Part shown: piece after piece, positions 1-6,849 of the stretch | Numbering within the stretch: the stretch's first letter is position 1 | Layout of the letters: every line of letters starts with the position of its first letter | DNA from: an uncultured Oscillospiraceae bacterium | GTDB lineage: Bacteria; Bacillota; Clostridia; Oscillospirales; Ruminococcaceae | NCBI GenBank assembly: GCA_934464775.1 | Contig: CAKSKG010000028.1 | Coordinates: forward strand, 1 to 27,811 | DNA length: 27,811 nt | Direction of reading: 5' to 3' | Made by a program: the position numbers and the translations under genes | The notes under the pieces: generated by a model | What the model was told of the DNA's origin: nothing | Seen by the model: the letters and a program-made list of their open reading frames with translations, nothing else | The model's database searches: none

Positions 1-87
1 CAAGCAGATGAGGTACTAAGGCTTTAGCCGGTGGTTTTTAGAGGTGACCATAATACATATAATATATTCGGTAAAGGAGATTTAGCC

Positions 88-318
88 ATGAAATTTATTG
101 CACTTAACGAAATATCCGATCTTAACCACAGCAAAGAGCTGGAAGCCATAGGCTGCAAGGTCCATGTACGTGACAGCTGCGGCGGACAGTATTTCCCCAT
201 TGAAGTTGATGATGCCAAGCGTGCCGATGCCGCAGAGATCATCACAAAATATTTTTCCGAAAAAGGAACAGCCGTTAAGTTTGACCCTCTTATGAAAGGC
301 TTTTCGGTAAAGCAGTAA
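88..318 (+). CDS. Small RDAC-like family protein (function unknown)
   Basis: A 76-residue protein. The ATG at 88 is chosen over the GTG-type upstream start because AAAGGAGA lies at 73-80, ideally spaced. The sequence opens MKFIALNEISDLN and carries VHVRDSCGGQ near residues 24-33. This resembles the family annotated as RDAC family protein in Clostridia, which opens in the same way and has HLRDACGKQ at this place. That match is from memory, so the family call is moderate. It is soluble, with no signal peptide or membrane segment, and has two cysteines (one in the RDSC motif). No biochemical role is known to me. It stands alone on the plus strand, ends at a strong bidirectional terminator, and converges with the CPBP gene. 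Confidence 0.7.
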   Translation: MKFIALNEISDLNHSKELEAIGCKVHVRDSCGGQYFPIEVDDAKRADAAEIITKYFSEKGTAVKFDPLMKGFSVKQ

Positions 319-321
319 GCA

Positions 322-363
322 AAAACGCAGTATCATCTGTTGCGGTGATACTGCGTTTTTTTT
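322..363. terminator. Bidirectional intrinsic terminator between convergent genes
   Basis: AAAACGCAGTATCA and TGATACTGCGTTTT form a 14-bp perfect stem (about 322-359) with a loop of about 10 nt, followed by a T run. A runs on the left supply the U tract for the minus strand. It serves the RDAC-like gene and the minus-strand ABC/CPBP operon, whose last stop codon lies at 362-364. Confidence 0.9.
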
Positions 364-1222
364 ATCTCTTTGATTCTTTTTTCCTTGTCATAAGCACAAA
401 GAAAAATATCCCGACTATTCCGAAGCCTATGAACATCACTGACGAAGCCTGAAGCTGACTTATATTTTCCAAGCTGCCGGGGTCTGTAAACATTCCCATC
501 ATCATTGCCGCAAAATTATTTACAAATCCGTGAGCAAGCACAGCAGGCCATACCGAGTCTGTCTTTTTCGTAAAATAAGCAAGTATCGGCGTGATGAAAA
601 TACACAATACACACATCATCAGGATATTGCTCACAGGGAAAAGCGGAACGTCTTTGCCGAAATTATGCCCTTGAAGAAGCACCGGCGTGTGCCACACTCC
701 CCATATTATCCCCGTAATGATTATCGCTTTTCCCGTTCCGACAAGCTCATCAAGCTTCGGGAAAAGATATCCCCTCCAGCCGTATTCCTCGCCGAAATAT
801 AATCCGCAGAGGAGCGCAACGCTTATTATAACATTTATCATTATCAGCGCATTTTCGGCAATATCATTCCCGAAGTAAAGCTTTTGTCCCGTAATTATCG
901 GCAGAGCAAGCGCATTGATTATCGTGACCGCCAGCAGTGCCGCAAGTGGCAGTATATAATTTTTCAGATTGCCCTTTATGTTGAATTTCAGCATAGAATG
1001 CTCCATGCCCTCATGAGTGATGAGCCTTGTAAGAAATTCGGCTATTGCGGGTCCAAGCATTGAGAATCCTGCCAAGGAGCTGTAAGGCACCGCATTTTCG
1101 GGATCGTCATGCATTGTGAGCGAATTGGGAAGATAAAGAAAAATAATATCCCACACCGCCGAAAGAATTACTGCCAGCACCGAAAAAATAACTATGCGCT
1201 TTACCGTCAGCTTTTTATCCAT
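362..1222 (-). CDS. CPBP family intramembrane metalloprotease (CAAX-type)
   Basis: A 286-residue multi-spanning membrane protein with the three CPBP/ABI (Rce1-like) motifs: EExxxR as GEEYGWRGYLF (E145, E146, R150), the WGVWHTP motif (H178), and HGFVNN (H231, N235). These supply the glutamates, histidines and asparagine of the intramembrane glutamate protease site. The family includes prenyl-protein endopeptidases and bacteriocin-maturation or immunity proteins; the substrate here cannot be told. It is the last gene of the GntR-ABC operon and overlaps the upstream permease gene by 8 nt, so it is probably translationally coupled. Its place beside an ABC-2 exporter suggests a role in peptide or envelope stress handling, by inference only. 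Confidence 0.85.
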   Translation of the reverse strand: MDKKLTVKRIVIFSVLAVILSAVWDIIFLYLPNSLTMHDDPENAVPYSSLAGFSMLGPAIAEFLTRLITHEGMEHSMLKFNIKGNLKNYILPLAALLAVTIINALALPIITGQKLYFGNDIAENALIMINVIISVALLCGLYFGEEYGWRGYLFPKLDELVGTGKAIIITGIIWGVWHTPVLLQGHNFGKDVPLFPVSNILMMCVLCIFITPILAYFTKKTDSVWPAVLAHGFVNNFAAMMMGMFTDPGSLENISQLQASSVMFIGFGIVGIFFFVLMTRKKESKR

Positions 1223-1946
1223 TGTTTTCGGCTCCTTTCAGATAAAGTCGGCAGGAAATACGGTACGATAAATAATACAGCACCGCCGCTCCGATTTCAA
1301 AGGCTGTCATGAGCGCATATGCACCAATGCCGATATCATCGGACAGCAGAAGCCTGAAAAGTCCGTCAAAGGAAAGCTCCTTTTTGCCGTACAGACCGTA
1401 GATTATTATTCCCAGAGTGATTATATAGAACATTATCATTTTTATCATGCCGCCGTTTTTGCTTCCGAAATATACGGTAAAGGGTATTTCCACAGCCCAT
1501 ACCAGCAAAAACACGAACACTATCAGCAGTGCCGCATTCAGCGAAGCCGCCATTGCGGTAACTCCTGCCGAGCTGTAAAGTATCACATCGCCTACGATAA
1601 CAAAAAAATAAAGGAAATTGAGTATAAGCACAAGCACAATAAACCCGAATGCATATTTTGAAGCGACCTGTCCCCTGACCGATACCTGCGAAGCCGTAAC
1701 AAAAGATCTCCATGCCATGCTCTCGTCATTTTTTATAAGCTGGGTGGGAAGATCTATCCACGGGAGAAACGCACATATTGCTATCATCGGAGATACAGCC
1801 GATGCGGCATCAAGGACGCTTGCGTCACCGTCAGCCGAAATTATCACCGCCGCCATAAATATGACCGTGATAAAAACAGAGCCTGCCGCCGTAAGCAAAA
1901 GCATTTTTTTATTTACAATGATATCCTTGTATATCAGTCCCCACAC
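1215..1946 (-). CDS. ABC-2 type transporter permease
   Basis: A 243-residue hydrophobic protein with about six membrane segments and a short cytoplasmic N-terminus (VWGLIYKDIIVNKKMLLL), typical of ABC-2 permeases. I place the start at the GTG at 1946-1944 because AAGGAGGG sits just upstream at good spacing; the open frame extends further upstream only within the preceding gene. It overlaps that permease gene by 13 nt and the CPBP gene by 8 nt. Two different permeases following one ATPase suggest a heterodimeric membrane domain, as in YtrBCD-like exporters. The substrate is unknown. Confidence 0.8.
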   Translation of the reverse strand: MWGLIYKDIIVNKKMLLLTAAGSVFITVIFMAAVIISADGDASVLDAASAVSPMIAICAFLPWIDLPTQLIKNDESMAWRSFVTASQVSVRGQVASKYAFGFIVLVLILNFLYFFVIVGDVILYSSAGVTAMAASLNAALLIVFVFLLVWAVEIPFTVYFGSKNGGMIKMIMFYIITLGIIIYGLYGKKELSFDGLFRLLLSDDIGIGAYALMTAFEIGAAVLYYLSYRISCRLYLKGAENNG

Positions 1947-2719
1947 AGCTTTTCCCTCCTTTTCAGAAACGCCGTTCCGATAAAATATGTAACTGCTCCC
2001 ACAATGACAAACACAGCGGCGCATACAGCCGTGACCGCAGGAATATTTGCCGAAAGTCTTTCGGCAAAGCTGTTCACGGTATTTATCGGGTCAAAAGCCG
2101 CCTCTTCCAACCCCGAAATAAATTTTTCCAAAAACTTTACGCCAATGAATATATTGATCGAAAAGAAAACTATTCCAATGACCGTCTCCGATTTTTTGAA
2201 AACATACATCAGCATTGACATTATAAATACAGCCGAAGCGGCAATGAGCGGAAATATGACCGCTCCCAGAAGAATAAGCATTCCCGAATATTCGCTTGCG
2301 AAAAATCCGAAATAAACTACGCACACCGCAAGATTCAGCACAGCTCCGCATAACATGGAAAGTATTGTCTCGATATGCTTTGCCGCCATTGCCTGCTTTT
2401 CATATGCTCCCGACGAATAAAGCACGCTGAACCACCTGCATTTAAAATCACTGTCCGACGATAAAATGATGTATTTTGACAGTACGATCAACGAACCTGC
2501 CGATATGACCAACGGCATCATCATATCCATATATGCAAGAGAGCTTATCCTGTCTGCTTCGCTGTCAAACATATCCGCCGAAGCAAGATTGCCGTAAATA
2601 TATGCAAATCTGAACAGAAACACCAGCATCACCATAAGCAGATAGAACGTTATACCGATGATATTGCTTTTTCTGCTTATCATAAGGTCCTTTTTTATGA
2701 CAGCTGTTATTGCATTCAT
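1934..2719 (-). CDS. ABC-2 type transporter permease
   Basis: A 261-residue protein with about six hydrophobic spans and a cytoplasmic basic N-terminus (MNAITAVIKKDLMISRKSN), the ABC-2 permease pattern. The ATG at 2719 overlaps the stop of the ATPase gene as ATGA and has AGGGAG 8 nt upstream, so it is preferred over a GTG three codons earlier. Tight coupling to the ATPase and to the second permease points to one exporter complex. The protein ends in a basic, soluble RREKLCGD tail. Confidence 0.8.
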   Translation of the reverse strand: MNAITAVIKKDLMISRKSNIIGITFYLLMVMLVFLFRFAYIYGNLASADMFDSEADRISSLAYMDMMMPLVISAGSLIVLSKYIILSSDSDFKCRWFSVLYSSGAYEKQAMAAKHIETILSMLCGAVLNLAVCVVYFGFFASEYSGMLILLGAVIFPLIAASAVFIMSMLMYVFKKSETVIGIVFFSINIFIGVKFLEKFISGLEEAAFDPINTVNSFAERLSANIPAVTAVCAAVFVIVGAVTYFIGTAFLKRREKLCGD

Positions 2720-3600
2720 ACAGTCCACTCCCTGCCGTTCATTCCCTTTACCCTAAACAGAAGTATCTCGTCAAGAGAAGCCCTGTCGGTTATCATCGAG
2801 GAATATTTATATCCGTGCTCCGTGTAGTTTTTCACCATTACATCATTTCCGAACTGAGATTTTCTGATGCTTATGATATCCTCATCATCAATATCCGCAA
2901 GCCCCTCATCGCTGCATTTTATTATGCGGTGATTGTCAAGGATAACGTCCTTGTAATCGGACATAAGTATTTTTCCGCCGTGGATAAATGTAATGCTGTC
3001 GGCAATGCGTTCAAGATCGCTTGTGATGTGTGATGACATAAGAATGCTGTGCCCCTCATCGGCTATGTATTCCATGAACACGTCCAGCATCTCGCTTCTT
3101 ACAACAGGATCAAGTCCCGAGGTTGCCTCGTCCATAACAAGCAGCTCCGCATCATGGGACAGTGCCGCTGCGATCTGGAGCTTCATCTTCATGCCCTTTG
3201 AAAACTGCGAGAATTTCTTTTTTACAGGCAGCGCAAATCTTTCAAGATATGAGAAAAATGTTTCGCTGCTCCACCTGCCGTAAAGCTGACTCATTATTTT
3301 ATCAAGCTGCTTTGCGTTAAGGCATTCATGGAACGGAAGCTCGTCAAAAACCACTGCGATGCGGCTTTTTATCTCCGTTTCATTTTCGGAAAGCTCACTG
3401 CCGAAAATTTTTATGCTGCCCGAATCGGGACGGATAATGTTAAGCATCGCACGGATAGTTGTAGTCTTTCCCGCTCCGTTCTGTCCCACAAAGCCCATAA
3501 TGCTGCCCTTGGGAACGATAAGGCTCACATTATCCAGCGTGAAGCCGTCATATTTTTTGTTTATGCCGCTTATCTCAACGGCATTTTCATAGTCATTCAT
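2716..3600 (-). CDS. ABC transporter ATP-binding protein (YtrB-like)
   Basis: A 294-residue ABC ATPase. Walker A is GQNGAGKTT (39-47), the signature region is degenerate (FSKGMKMK, 133-140), Walker B is LLVMDEATSGLDP with D157 and E158, and the switch histidine is in SSHI. The region after about residue 215 resembles the C-terminal extension of GntR-linked drug or bacteriocin exporters such as YtrB. It powers the two ABC-2 permeases encoded downstream, which it overlaps or nearly abuts, and follows the GntR gene by 13 nt. Export of an antimicrobial or envelope-damaging compound is the usual inference for this layout; the substrate is not shown. Confidence 0.9.
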   Translation of the reverse strand: MNDYENAVEISGINKKYDGFTLDNVSLIVPKGSIMGFVGQNGAGKTTTIRAMLNIIRPDSGSIKIFGSELSENETEIKSRIAVVFDELPFHECLNAKQLDKIMSQLYGRWSSETFFSYLERFALPVKKKFSQFSKGMKMKLQIAAALSHDAELLVMDEATSGLDPVVRSEMLDVFMEYIADEGHSILMSSHITSDLERIADSITFIHGGKILMSDYKDVILDNHRIIKCSDEGLADIDDEDIISIRKSQFGNDVMVKNYTEHGYKYSSMITDRASLDEILLFRVKGMNGREWTV

Positions 3601-3613
3601 AGCTATGCTCCCT

Positions 3614-3985
3614 TCATGTCCGATAGATTATCTCAAGCGTTTCCTTCAGCTCATCAAGACCAACTCCGCCCAGCTTCGCTTTTACGCAGATCTGCGACAT
3701 AAGCTCCTCAATGGCACGGAGATTTTCCTCCTTGATAAGCTCGGGATTCTGCGCCTTTACGAAGCTGCCCTTTCCCGTATAGGATTCAATAAAACCGTCA
3801 CGTTCAAGCTCCTCATATGCCCTTTTGGTGGTGATAACGCTTATCCTGAGCTGACCCGCAAGAAGCCGCATTGACGGCAGAGCGTCCCCTGCCGCAAGCT
3901 CTCCGCCGATTATCATTGCCTTGATCTGAGAAGCTATCTGCTCATAGATCGGCTCGCCCGAAGAATTGCTGATAAGAATATTCAT
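3614..3985 (-). CDS. GntR family transcriptional regulator (YtrA subfamily)
   Basis: A 123-residue protein: an N-terminal GntR winged helix (SSGEPIYEQIASQIKAMI...LPSMRLLAGQLRISVITTKRAYEELERDG) and only a short helical tail, the size and shape of the YtrA subfamily. I use the ATG at 3985 because family members begin with the ILISNSSGEPIYEQI stretch; upstream in-frame ATGs lie within the operator. GAGGTG is 10 nt upstream. It heads the ABC/CPBP operon and very probably represses its own promoter through the 29-bp palindrome at 4002-4030. Confidence 0.9.
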   Translation of the reverse strand: MNILISNSSGEPIYEQIASQIKAMIIGGELAAGDALPSMRLLAGQLRISVITTKRAYEELERDGFIESYTGKGSFVKAQNPELIKEENLRAIEELMSQICVKAKLGGVGLDELKETLEIIYRT

Positions 3986-4001
3986 AATAACTGTGCACCT
4001 C

Positions 4002-4030
4002 ATATTGTATATATACGATATATACAATAT
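4002..4030. promoter_or_regulatory. Palindromic operator of the GntR repressor
   Basis: Two perfectly complementary 13-bp arms, ATATTGTATATAT (4002-4014) and ATATATACAATAT (4018-4030), are separated by ACG. The site covers the -10 box and presumed start point of the GntR operon promoter and ends 16 bp before the gene. Position and symmetry fit autorepression by a YtrA-type dimer; this is inferred. Confidence 0.8.
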
Positions 4031-4054
4031 ACCATTTTATTTTGGATTTGTCAA
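4026..4054 (-). promoter_or_regulatory. Promoter of the GntR-ABC-CPBP operon
   Basis: On the minus strand, a perfect TTGACA (4054-4049) is followed after 17 nt by TATATT (4031-4026). The -10 box overlaps the operator palindrome, so bound repressor would block polymerase. Confidence 0.85.
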
Positions 4055-4073
4055 TAGGATTTTAAAAAATATT

Positions 4074-4236
4074 AGAACCTGTCTTCATAAGAAATGTACG
4101 CGGATTTTCGTGCATGATTTTGTTGCAGACAAGGCAAAAATCCGCAGGCGTGCTGCCGCACGGCAAGGATTTTTAACGCAGTATGCAGCAAAATTTGCCG
4201 AAAAGACGTGTGCATATGCTTATGAAGACAGGTTCT
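4074..4236. repeat. 163-bp fold-back repeat (MITE-like), copy 1
   Basis: The element begins AGAACCTGTCTTCATAAG and ends with its exact reverse complement, giving 18-bp perfect terminal inverted repeats. Inner parts of the two halves are also imperfectly complementary over about 70 nt each, so the RNA or single strand would fold into one long hairpin. It differs from the copy at 20297-20459 at four positions and has the same length. No transposase is present. It lies between the diverging GntR and PadR promoters without touching either. Flanks show no convincing target-site duplication. Confidence 0.9.
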
Positions 4237-4259
4237 TATATAATTTTGCTTTCAAACTA

Positions 4260-4288
4260 TTGACTAATAAACAGTAGTGTGATATTAT
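4260..4288 (+). promoter_or_regulatory. Promoter of the HAAS/PadR operon
   Basis: TTGACT (4260-4265), a 17-nt spacer, then TATTAT (4283-4288) preceded by TGA, so the -10 box is partly extended. The first CAGTAGT half-site lies in the spacer. Confidence 0.8.
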
Positions 4289-4321
4289 ATAGTCACAAAC
4301 TACTGTGCAATATGCAGTAGT
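4271..4321. promoter_or_regulatory. Probable PadR operator, three CAGTAGT half-sites
   Basis: ACAGTAGT (4271-4278) and ACTACTGT (4299-4306) are exact inverted copies. A third half-site, GCAGTAGT (4314-4321), forms a second, shorter-spaced inverted pair with the middle one. The sites bracket the -10 box and start point of the operon that encodes a PadR protein, so autorepression is likely. The ribosome site (GGAAAGGG, about 4323-4330) follows immediately. Confidence 0.7.
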
Positions 4322-4339
4322 CGGAAAGGGTGTATAGTT

Positions 4340-5314
4340 ATGACACAAAAGGAATATATGAGAAAGCTGCGTACCCGTCTTGCATTTGTTGTATCGGAAA
4401 ACGAACGAAATGATATCATAGCCGATATTGAAGAGATCTTCTCCGACAGCATGGCTGACGGCAAAAGTGAGGAGCAGATATGTCTGTCGCTTGGCTCTCC
4501 CGAGGAGACGGCAAAAAATATCCTTTCGGAAAAGGGAATTTCATCGGCAGGCAGGATAATAAAATCGGTGATATTTGCAGTCATTGCAATTGCCGCAGTA
4601 TATTTTCCTTTGAATAATGCATTTGGAAATACATTTGCTGCGATTATTCCATCGGTGCTTCTCATTGTAATGCTCTCTGCGGAAAGCATAATGCAAAAAG
4701 ATACTGCTGTGAGAAACACGTCTGCCGTCGGAGTTATTTCATGCATTCCGCCGATGATAAATGTTTTTCTCTTCTCAAAGCTTACCGATTCGGTTATTCG
4801 GACAGACGAAGCGGCTCTGTTTCCTCTCGGTGCGGCAATAACAGCTGTCACTGCCATGTCACTCATACTTGCGGTGATCTCCGCAAGACCTAAGCTTTAT
4901 GCATTCGCCGCAGGTGCCGCCGCTTCACTTTGCATCATCGGCTTGCAGATATATGCCGCTTTTCACATTGCCGATAAAATTCCTCCCGAGTTTGATATTG
5001 ACCAAATCACTTTTCGTATAAAATATGTAAACATATTCATTATGACGCTGTTTGCATCGGCTGGCGCATTACTCGTCATTTCCGCACTGTGCAGGGACAA
5101 GGCTTTCCTTTTCCGCATATGCGCAGCTTTGGGAGCGCTGGTGCTGTTCGGCAGTGAAAGATATATACTTCGTACCATTGACCCGACGGCGGCAGACAGC
5201 TCCGTTATCGGATATATCCCTACTTCACTCTGGACTGCGGTATGTGCGGCATTGATCCTTTCGGCGGCGCTCACCGTATTGTCAGGCATAAGAAAGGCGA
5301 AGAAAAATGGATAA
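4340..5314 (+). CDS. HAAS/DUF1700-domain multi-spanning membrane protein
   Basis: A 324-residue protein. Residues 1-65 (MTQKEYMRKLRTRLAFVVSE...LGSPEETAKNILSEKG) match the helical HAAS (DUF1700-type) domain that commonly accompanies PadR regulators: an L..L...ER.dii.di.e.f pattern followed by the LGSPEE signature. The rest is hydrophobic, with seven or eight predicted membrane segments ending in a basic tail. The gene has a good ribosome site and overlaps the PadR gene by 8 nt. HAAS proteins are thought to bind or modulate PadR-linked envelope responses; the function of the membrane part is unknown. Here the membrane gene precedes the regulator, the reverse of the order I usually see. Confidence 0.8.
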   Translation: MTQKEYMRKLRTRLAFVVSENERNDIIADIEEIFSDSMADGKSEEQICLSLGSPEETAKNILSEKGISSAGRIIKSVIFAVIAIAAVYFPLNNAFGNTFAAIIPSVLLIVMLSAESIMQKDTAVRNTSAVGVISCIPPMINVFLFSKLTDSVIRTDEAALFPLGAAITAVTAMSLILAVISARPKLYAFAAGAAASLCIIGLQIYAAFHIADKIPPEFDIDQITFRIKYVNIFIMTLFASAGALLVISALCRDKAFLFRICAALGALVLFGSERYILRTIDPTAADSSVIGYIPTSLWTAVCAALILSAALTVLSGIRKAKKNG

Positions 5315-5621
5315 GGGGCAGATGAAAAAGGGTGTGCTGGAAATGTGCATTCTCCATATATGCAGTGAAAGCGATATGTACGGCTATGAGATAATGAAGC
5401 ACGTAACGGCGGCTTTTCCCGATATAAGCGAAAGCACAATATACGCCGTACTGCGCCGCCTGAACAGCGACGGCTCTGCCGAAAGCTACACGGGAACGGT
5501 TTCGGGCGGTCCTCAAAGAAAATACTACCGCATAACCGAATCGGGCAGAAAGCGGCTTGACGAAATGACGGAAATGTGGAAAAACACCGTCAAAGCGGTG
5601 TCAGACATCGGCATAAAATAA
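5307..5621 (+). CDS. PadR family transcriptional regulator
   Basis: A 104-residue PadR winged-helix protein of the short (PadR-s1) type: MKKGVLEMCILHICSESDMYGYEIMKHV, then ISESTIYAVLRRLNSDG and the wing GGPQRKYYRITESGRKRLDEM, finishing with a short dimerising helix. The start at 5307 has AAAGGCG upstream; the ATG at codon 6 has its purine run too close. It overlaps the HAAS gene by 8 nt and probably represses the shared promoter through the CAGTAGT sites at 4271-4321. The ligand is unknown; relatives respond to phenolics, drugs or envelope stress. Confidence 0.92.
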   Translation: MDKGQMKKGVLEMCILHICSESDMYGYEIMKHVTAAFPDISESTIYAVLRRLNSDGSAESYTGTVSGGPQRKYYRITESGRKRLDEMTEMWKNTVKAVSDIGIK

Positions 5622-5656
5622 TTTATTGCACAGCTATGGAAATTGCCGTTTTTATG

Positions 5657-5665
5657 TGATATAAT
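5657..5665 (+). promoter_or_regulatory. Extended -10 promoter for the alkyltransferase pair
   Basis: TGATATAAT at 5657-5665 is a consensus extended -10 element. No good -35 box lies 17 nt upstream (TGGAAA). No terminator is seen after the PadR gene, so some readthrough is possible. The ribosome site AAAGGGAG is at about 5683-5690. Confidence 0.6.
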
Positions 5666-5697
5666 TAGTGTAATATCAGCCGAAAGGGAGCGTAAAT

Positions 5698-6006
5698 ATG
5701 TCAAAGATACTGAATGAATCGCTGATATATGAGATACTCGCCGCAGTGGAAGAGATACCGTACGGAAAGGTTGCTTCCTACGGTCAGATAGCAAAGCTTA
5801 TCGGCAGAGACAAAAACGCCCGTCTTGTGGGAAAGGTGCTTTCAATGTCGGAATATTACGGAAGCTACCCGTGTCACCGTGTTGTAAACAGTTCGGGCAG
5901 GACGGCTCCCCATTTTTACGAACAGCGCAGTCTGCTTGAAAGTGAGGGTGTGACCTTCAAGCCGAACGGCTGTGCGGATATGAAAAAGCACAGGTGGGAA
6001 AACTGA
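5698..6006 (+). CDS. MGMT family protein (stand-alone DNA-binding/alkyltransfer domain)
   Basis: A 102-residue protein made only of the C-terminal domain of O6-alkylguanine-DNA alkyltransferase: IPYGKVASYGQIAKLIG (helix-turn-helix region) and YPCHRVVNSSGR with the acceptor cysteine at C59. Because the cysteine is kept, this is not a classical ATL protein, where tryptophan replaces it. The usual N-terminal domain is absent and the middle is short. Proteins of this shape are annotated as MGMT family or YbaZ-like; true transferase activity is uncertain. It abuts the full-length enzyme gene with no gap (TGA then ATG), so the two are cotranscribed. Confidence 0.85.
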   Translation: MSKILNESLIYEILAAVEEIPYGKVASYGQIAKLIGRDKNARLVGKVLSMSEYYGSYPCHRVVNSSGRTAPHFYEQRSLLESEGVTFKPNGCADMKKHRWEN

Positions 6007-6540
6007 ATGGAATATACATATATTTATAAATCTCCGTTGGGGAACATAACTTTGGCCTCCGACGGTGAAGCACTTACGGGACTGTGGTTTGAGGGGCAGA
6101 AATATTATGCGGCGGCACTTTCCGATGAACACGAGGAAAAATATCTGCCGATATTCAGACAGACAGCAAGGTGGCTGGATATATACTTCGGCGGAAAAGC
6201 CCCCGATTTTACACCTCCGCTTTCGTTCGGAAGTGCTTCCCATTTCAGAAAAAAAGTGTGGGATATACTGCTGACCATACCCTACGGCGGCACAATGACC
6301 TATAAAGACATCGCAGAGCTTGCGGCGGAGCGCATGGGAAAGCAGAGTATGTCCGCTCAGGCGGCAGGCGGTGCAGTTGGACATAATCCCATATCTGTGA
6401 TAGTTCCCTGCCATCGTATTATAGGCTCGGACGGCAGCCTTACGGGCTATGCAGGCGGAATTGAAAGAAAGATAAGTCTGCTTCGTCTTGAGGGAGCGGA
6501 TATACAGCTGCCGCTGAGTTTTTTTGAAGAAAACTCTTGA
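6007..6540 (+). CDS. ogt: Methylated-DNA--[protein]-cysteine S-methyltransferase
   Basis: A 177-residue, full-length Ogt/MGMT enzyme, which moves alkyl groups from O6-alkylguanine (and O4-alkylthymine) in DNA to its own cysteine. The N-terminal domain begins YIYKSPLGNITLASDGEALTGLWFEGQ. The C-terminal domain has IPYGGTMTYKDIAELA, an AVGHNP segment and the active-site motif VPCHRII with C135, then GYAGGIERKISLLRLEGA. The start codon directly follows the stop of the smaller MGMT-family gene, and the stop codon overlaps the -35 box of the tRNA promoter. It is a suicide repair protein used once per lesion. Confidence 0.93.
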   Translation: MEYTYIYKSPLGNITLASDGEALTGLWFEGQKYYAAALSDEHEEKYLPIFRQTARWLDIYFGGKAPDFTPPLSFGSASHFRKKVWDILLTIPYGGTMTYKDIAELAAERMGKQSMSAQAAGGAVGHNPISVIVPCHRIIGSDGSLTGYAGGIERKISLLRLEGADIQLPLSFFEENS

Positions 6541-6565
6541 CAAGCTCCGTATGGTGTGATATAAT
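6537..6565 (+). promoter_or_regulatory. Consensus promoter of tRNA-Thr
   Basis: A perfect TTGACA (6537-6542), 17-nt spacer, and perfect TATAAT (6560-6565) with an extended TGA before it. The -35 box overlaps the ogt stop codon. The expected start point lies about 15-20 nt before the tRNA. Confidence 0.92.
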
Positions 6566-6588
6566 ATTATCATTGATTGCGCAGATAT

Positions 6589-6664
6589 GCTTGTGTAGCA
6601 CAGTTGGTAGTGCAGCTCATTCGTAATGAGCAGGTCGCAGGTTCGAGTCCCGTCACAAGCTCCA
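6589..6664 (+). tRNA. tRNA-Thr (anticodon CGT)
   Basis: A 76-nt cloverleaf with encoded CCA. The acceptor stem pairs GCTTGTG (6589-6595) with CACAAGC (6654-6660), followed by T and CCA. The D arm is GCAC/GTGC with an AGTTGGTA loop. The anticodon stem GCTCA/TGAGC holds the loop TTCGTAA, giving CGU, which reads ACG. The T loop is TTCGAGT. The T stem GCAGG/CCCGT has one A-C mismatch in the middle (6639 with 6651) and a G-T end pair. It has its own promoter and terminator. Confidence 0.95.
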
Positions 6665-6673
6665 CACAGTCAT

Positions 6674-6704
6674 GCCGTCTGCGAGTTTCGCAGGCGGCTT
6701 TTTT
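6674..6704 (+). terminator. Intrinsic terminator of tRNA-Thr
   Basis: GCCGTCTGCG (6674-6683) and CGCAGGCGGC (6689-6698) pair with one G-T, enclosing AGTTT, and are followed by six T residues. Confidence 0.9.
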
Positions 6705-6742
6705 CTTGCTCAAAATTGCATTTTGTGCGCCATTTACATTTT

Positions 6743-6776
6743 AAGCTCCCGCTCAAAAAAAACGGGAGCTTTTGTT
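6743..6776 (+). terminator. Second plus-strand terminator
   Basis: AAGCTCCCG (6743-6751) and CGGGAGCTT (6763-6771) pair around an A-rich loop, followed by TTTGTTTT. It backs up the tRNA terminator, giving tandem termination ahead of the convergent trk operon. Confidence 0.75.
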
Positions 6777-6807
6777 TTATATCAATATTTTTTTGCCAAA
6801 ACACAAT

Positions 6808-6843
6808 AGAAAAGGCACCCCCAACCGAGAGTGCCTAAAAAAA
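6808..6843 (-). terminator. Terminator of the trk operon
   Basis: On the minus strand AGGCACTCTC and GGGGGTGCCT form a 10-bp stem (6836-6813, two G-T pairs) with a GGTT loop, then TTTTC. It starts about 14 nt after the trkH stop. Confidence 0.8.
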
Positions 6844-6849
6844 TTCAGC

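Noticed and set aside
1..87. TATAAT at 58-63 as promoter of the RDAC-like gene
   Set aside because: The start point would fall almost on the ribosome site and no -35 box is found; transcription probably begins upstream of the window or by another signal.
4074..4236. Target-site duplications around the repeat
   Set aside because: Copy 1 could be read with TTA on both sides, but copy 2 has TCA against TTA, so no consistent duplication is supported.
3966..4277. Small open frames reading through the fold-back repeats (also 20321-20548)
   Set aside because: Their shared peptide comes from the repeat DNA itself. The differing flanks supply the start and end, and no ribosome site is present.
5842..6573. 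Minus-strand open frame of 243 codons opposite the alkyltransferase genes
   Set aside because: Both real genes carry the PCHR active site on the plus strand; the minus frame has no family pattern.
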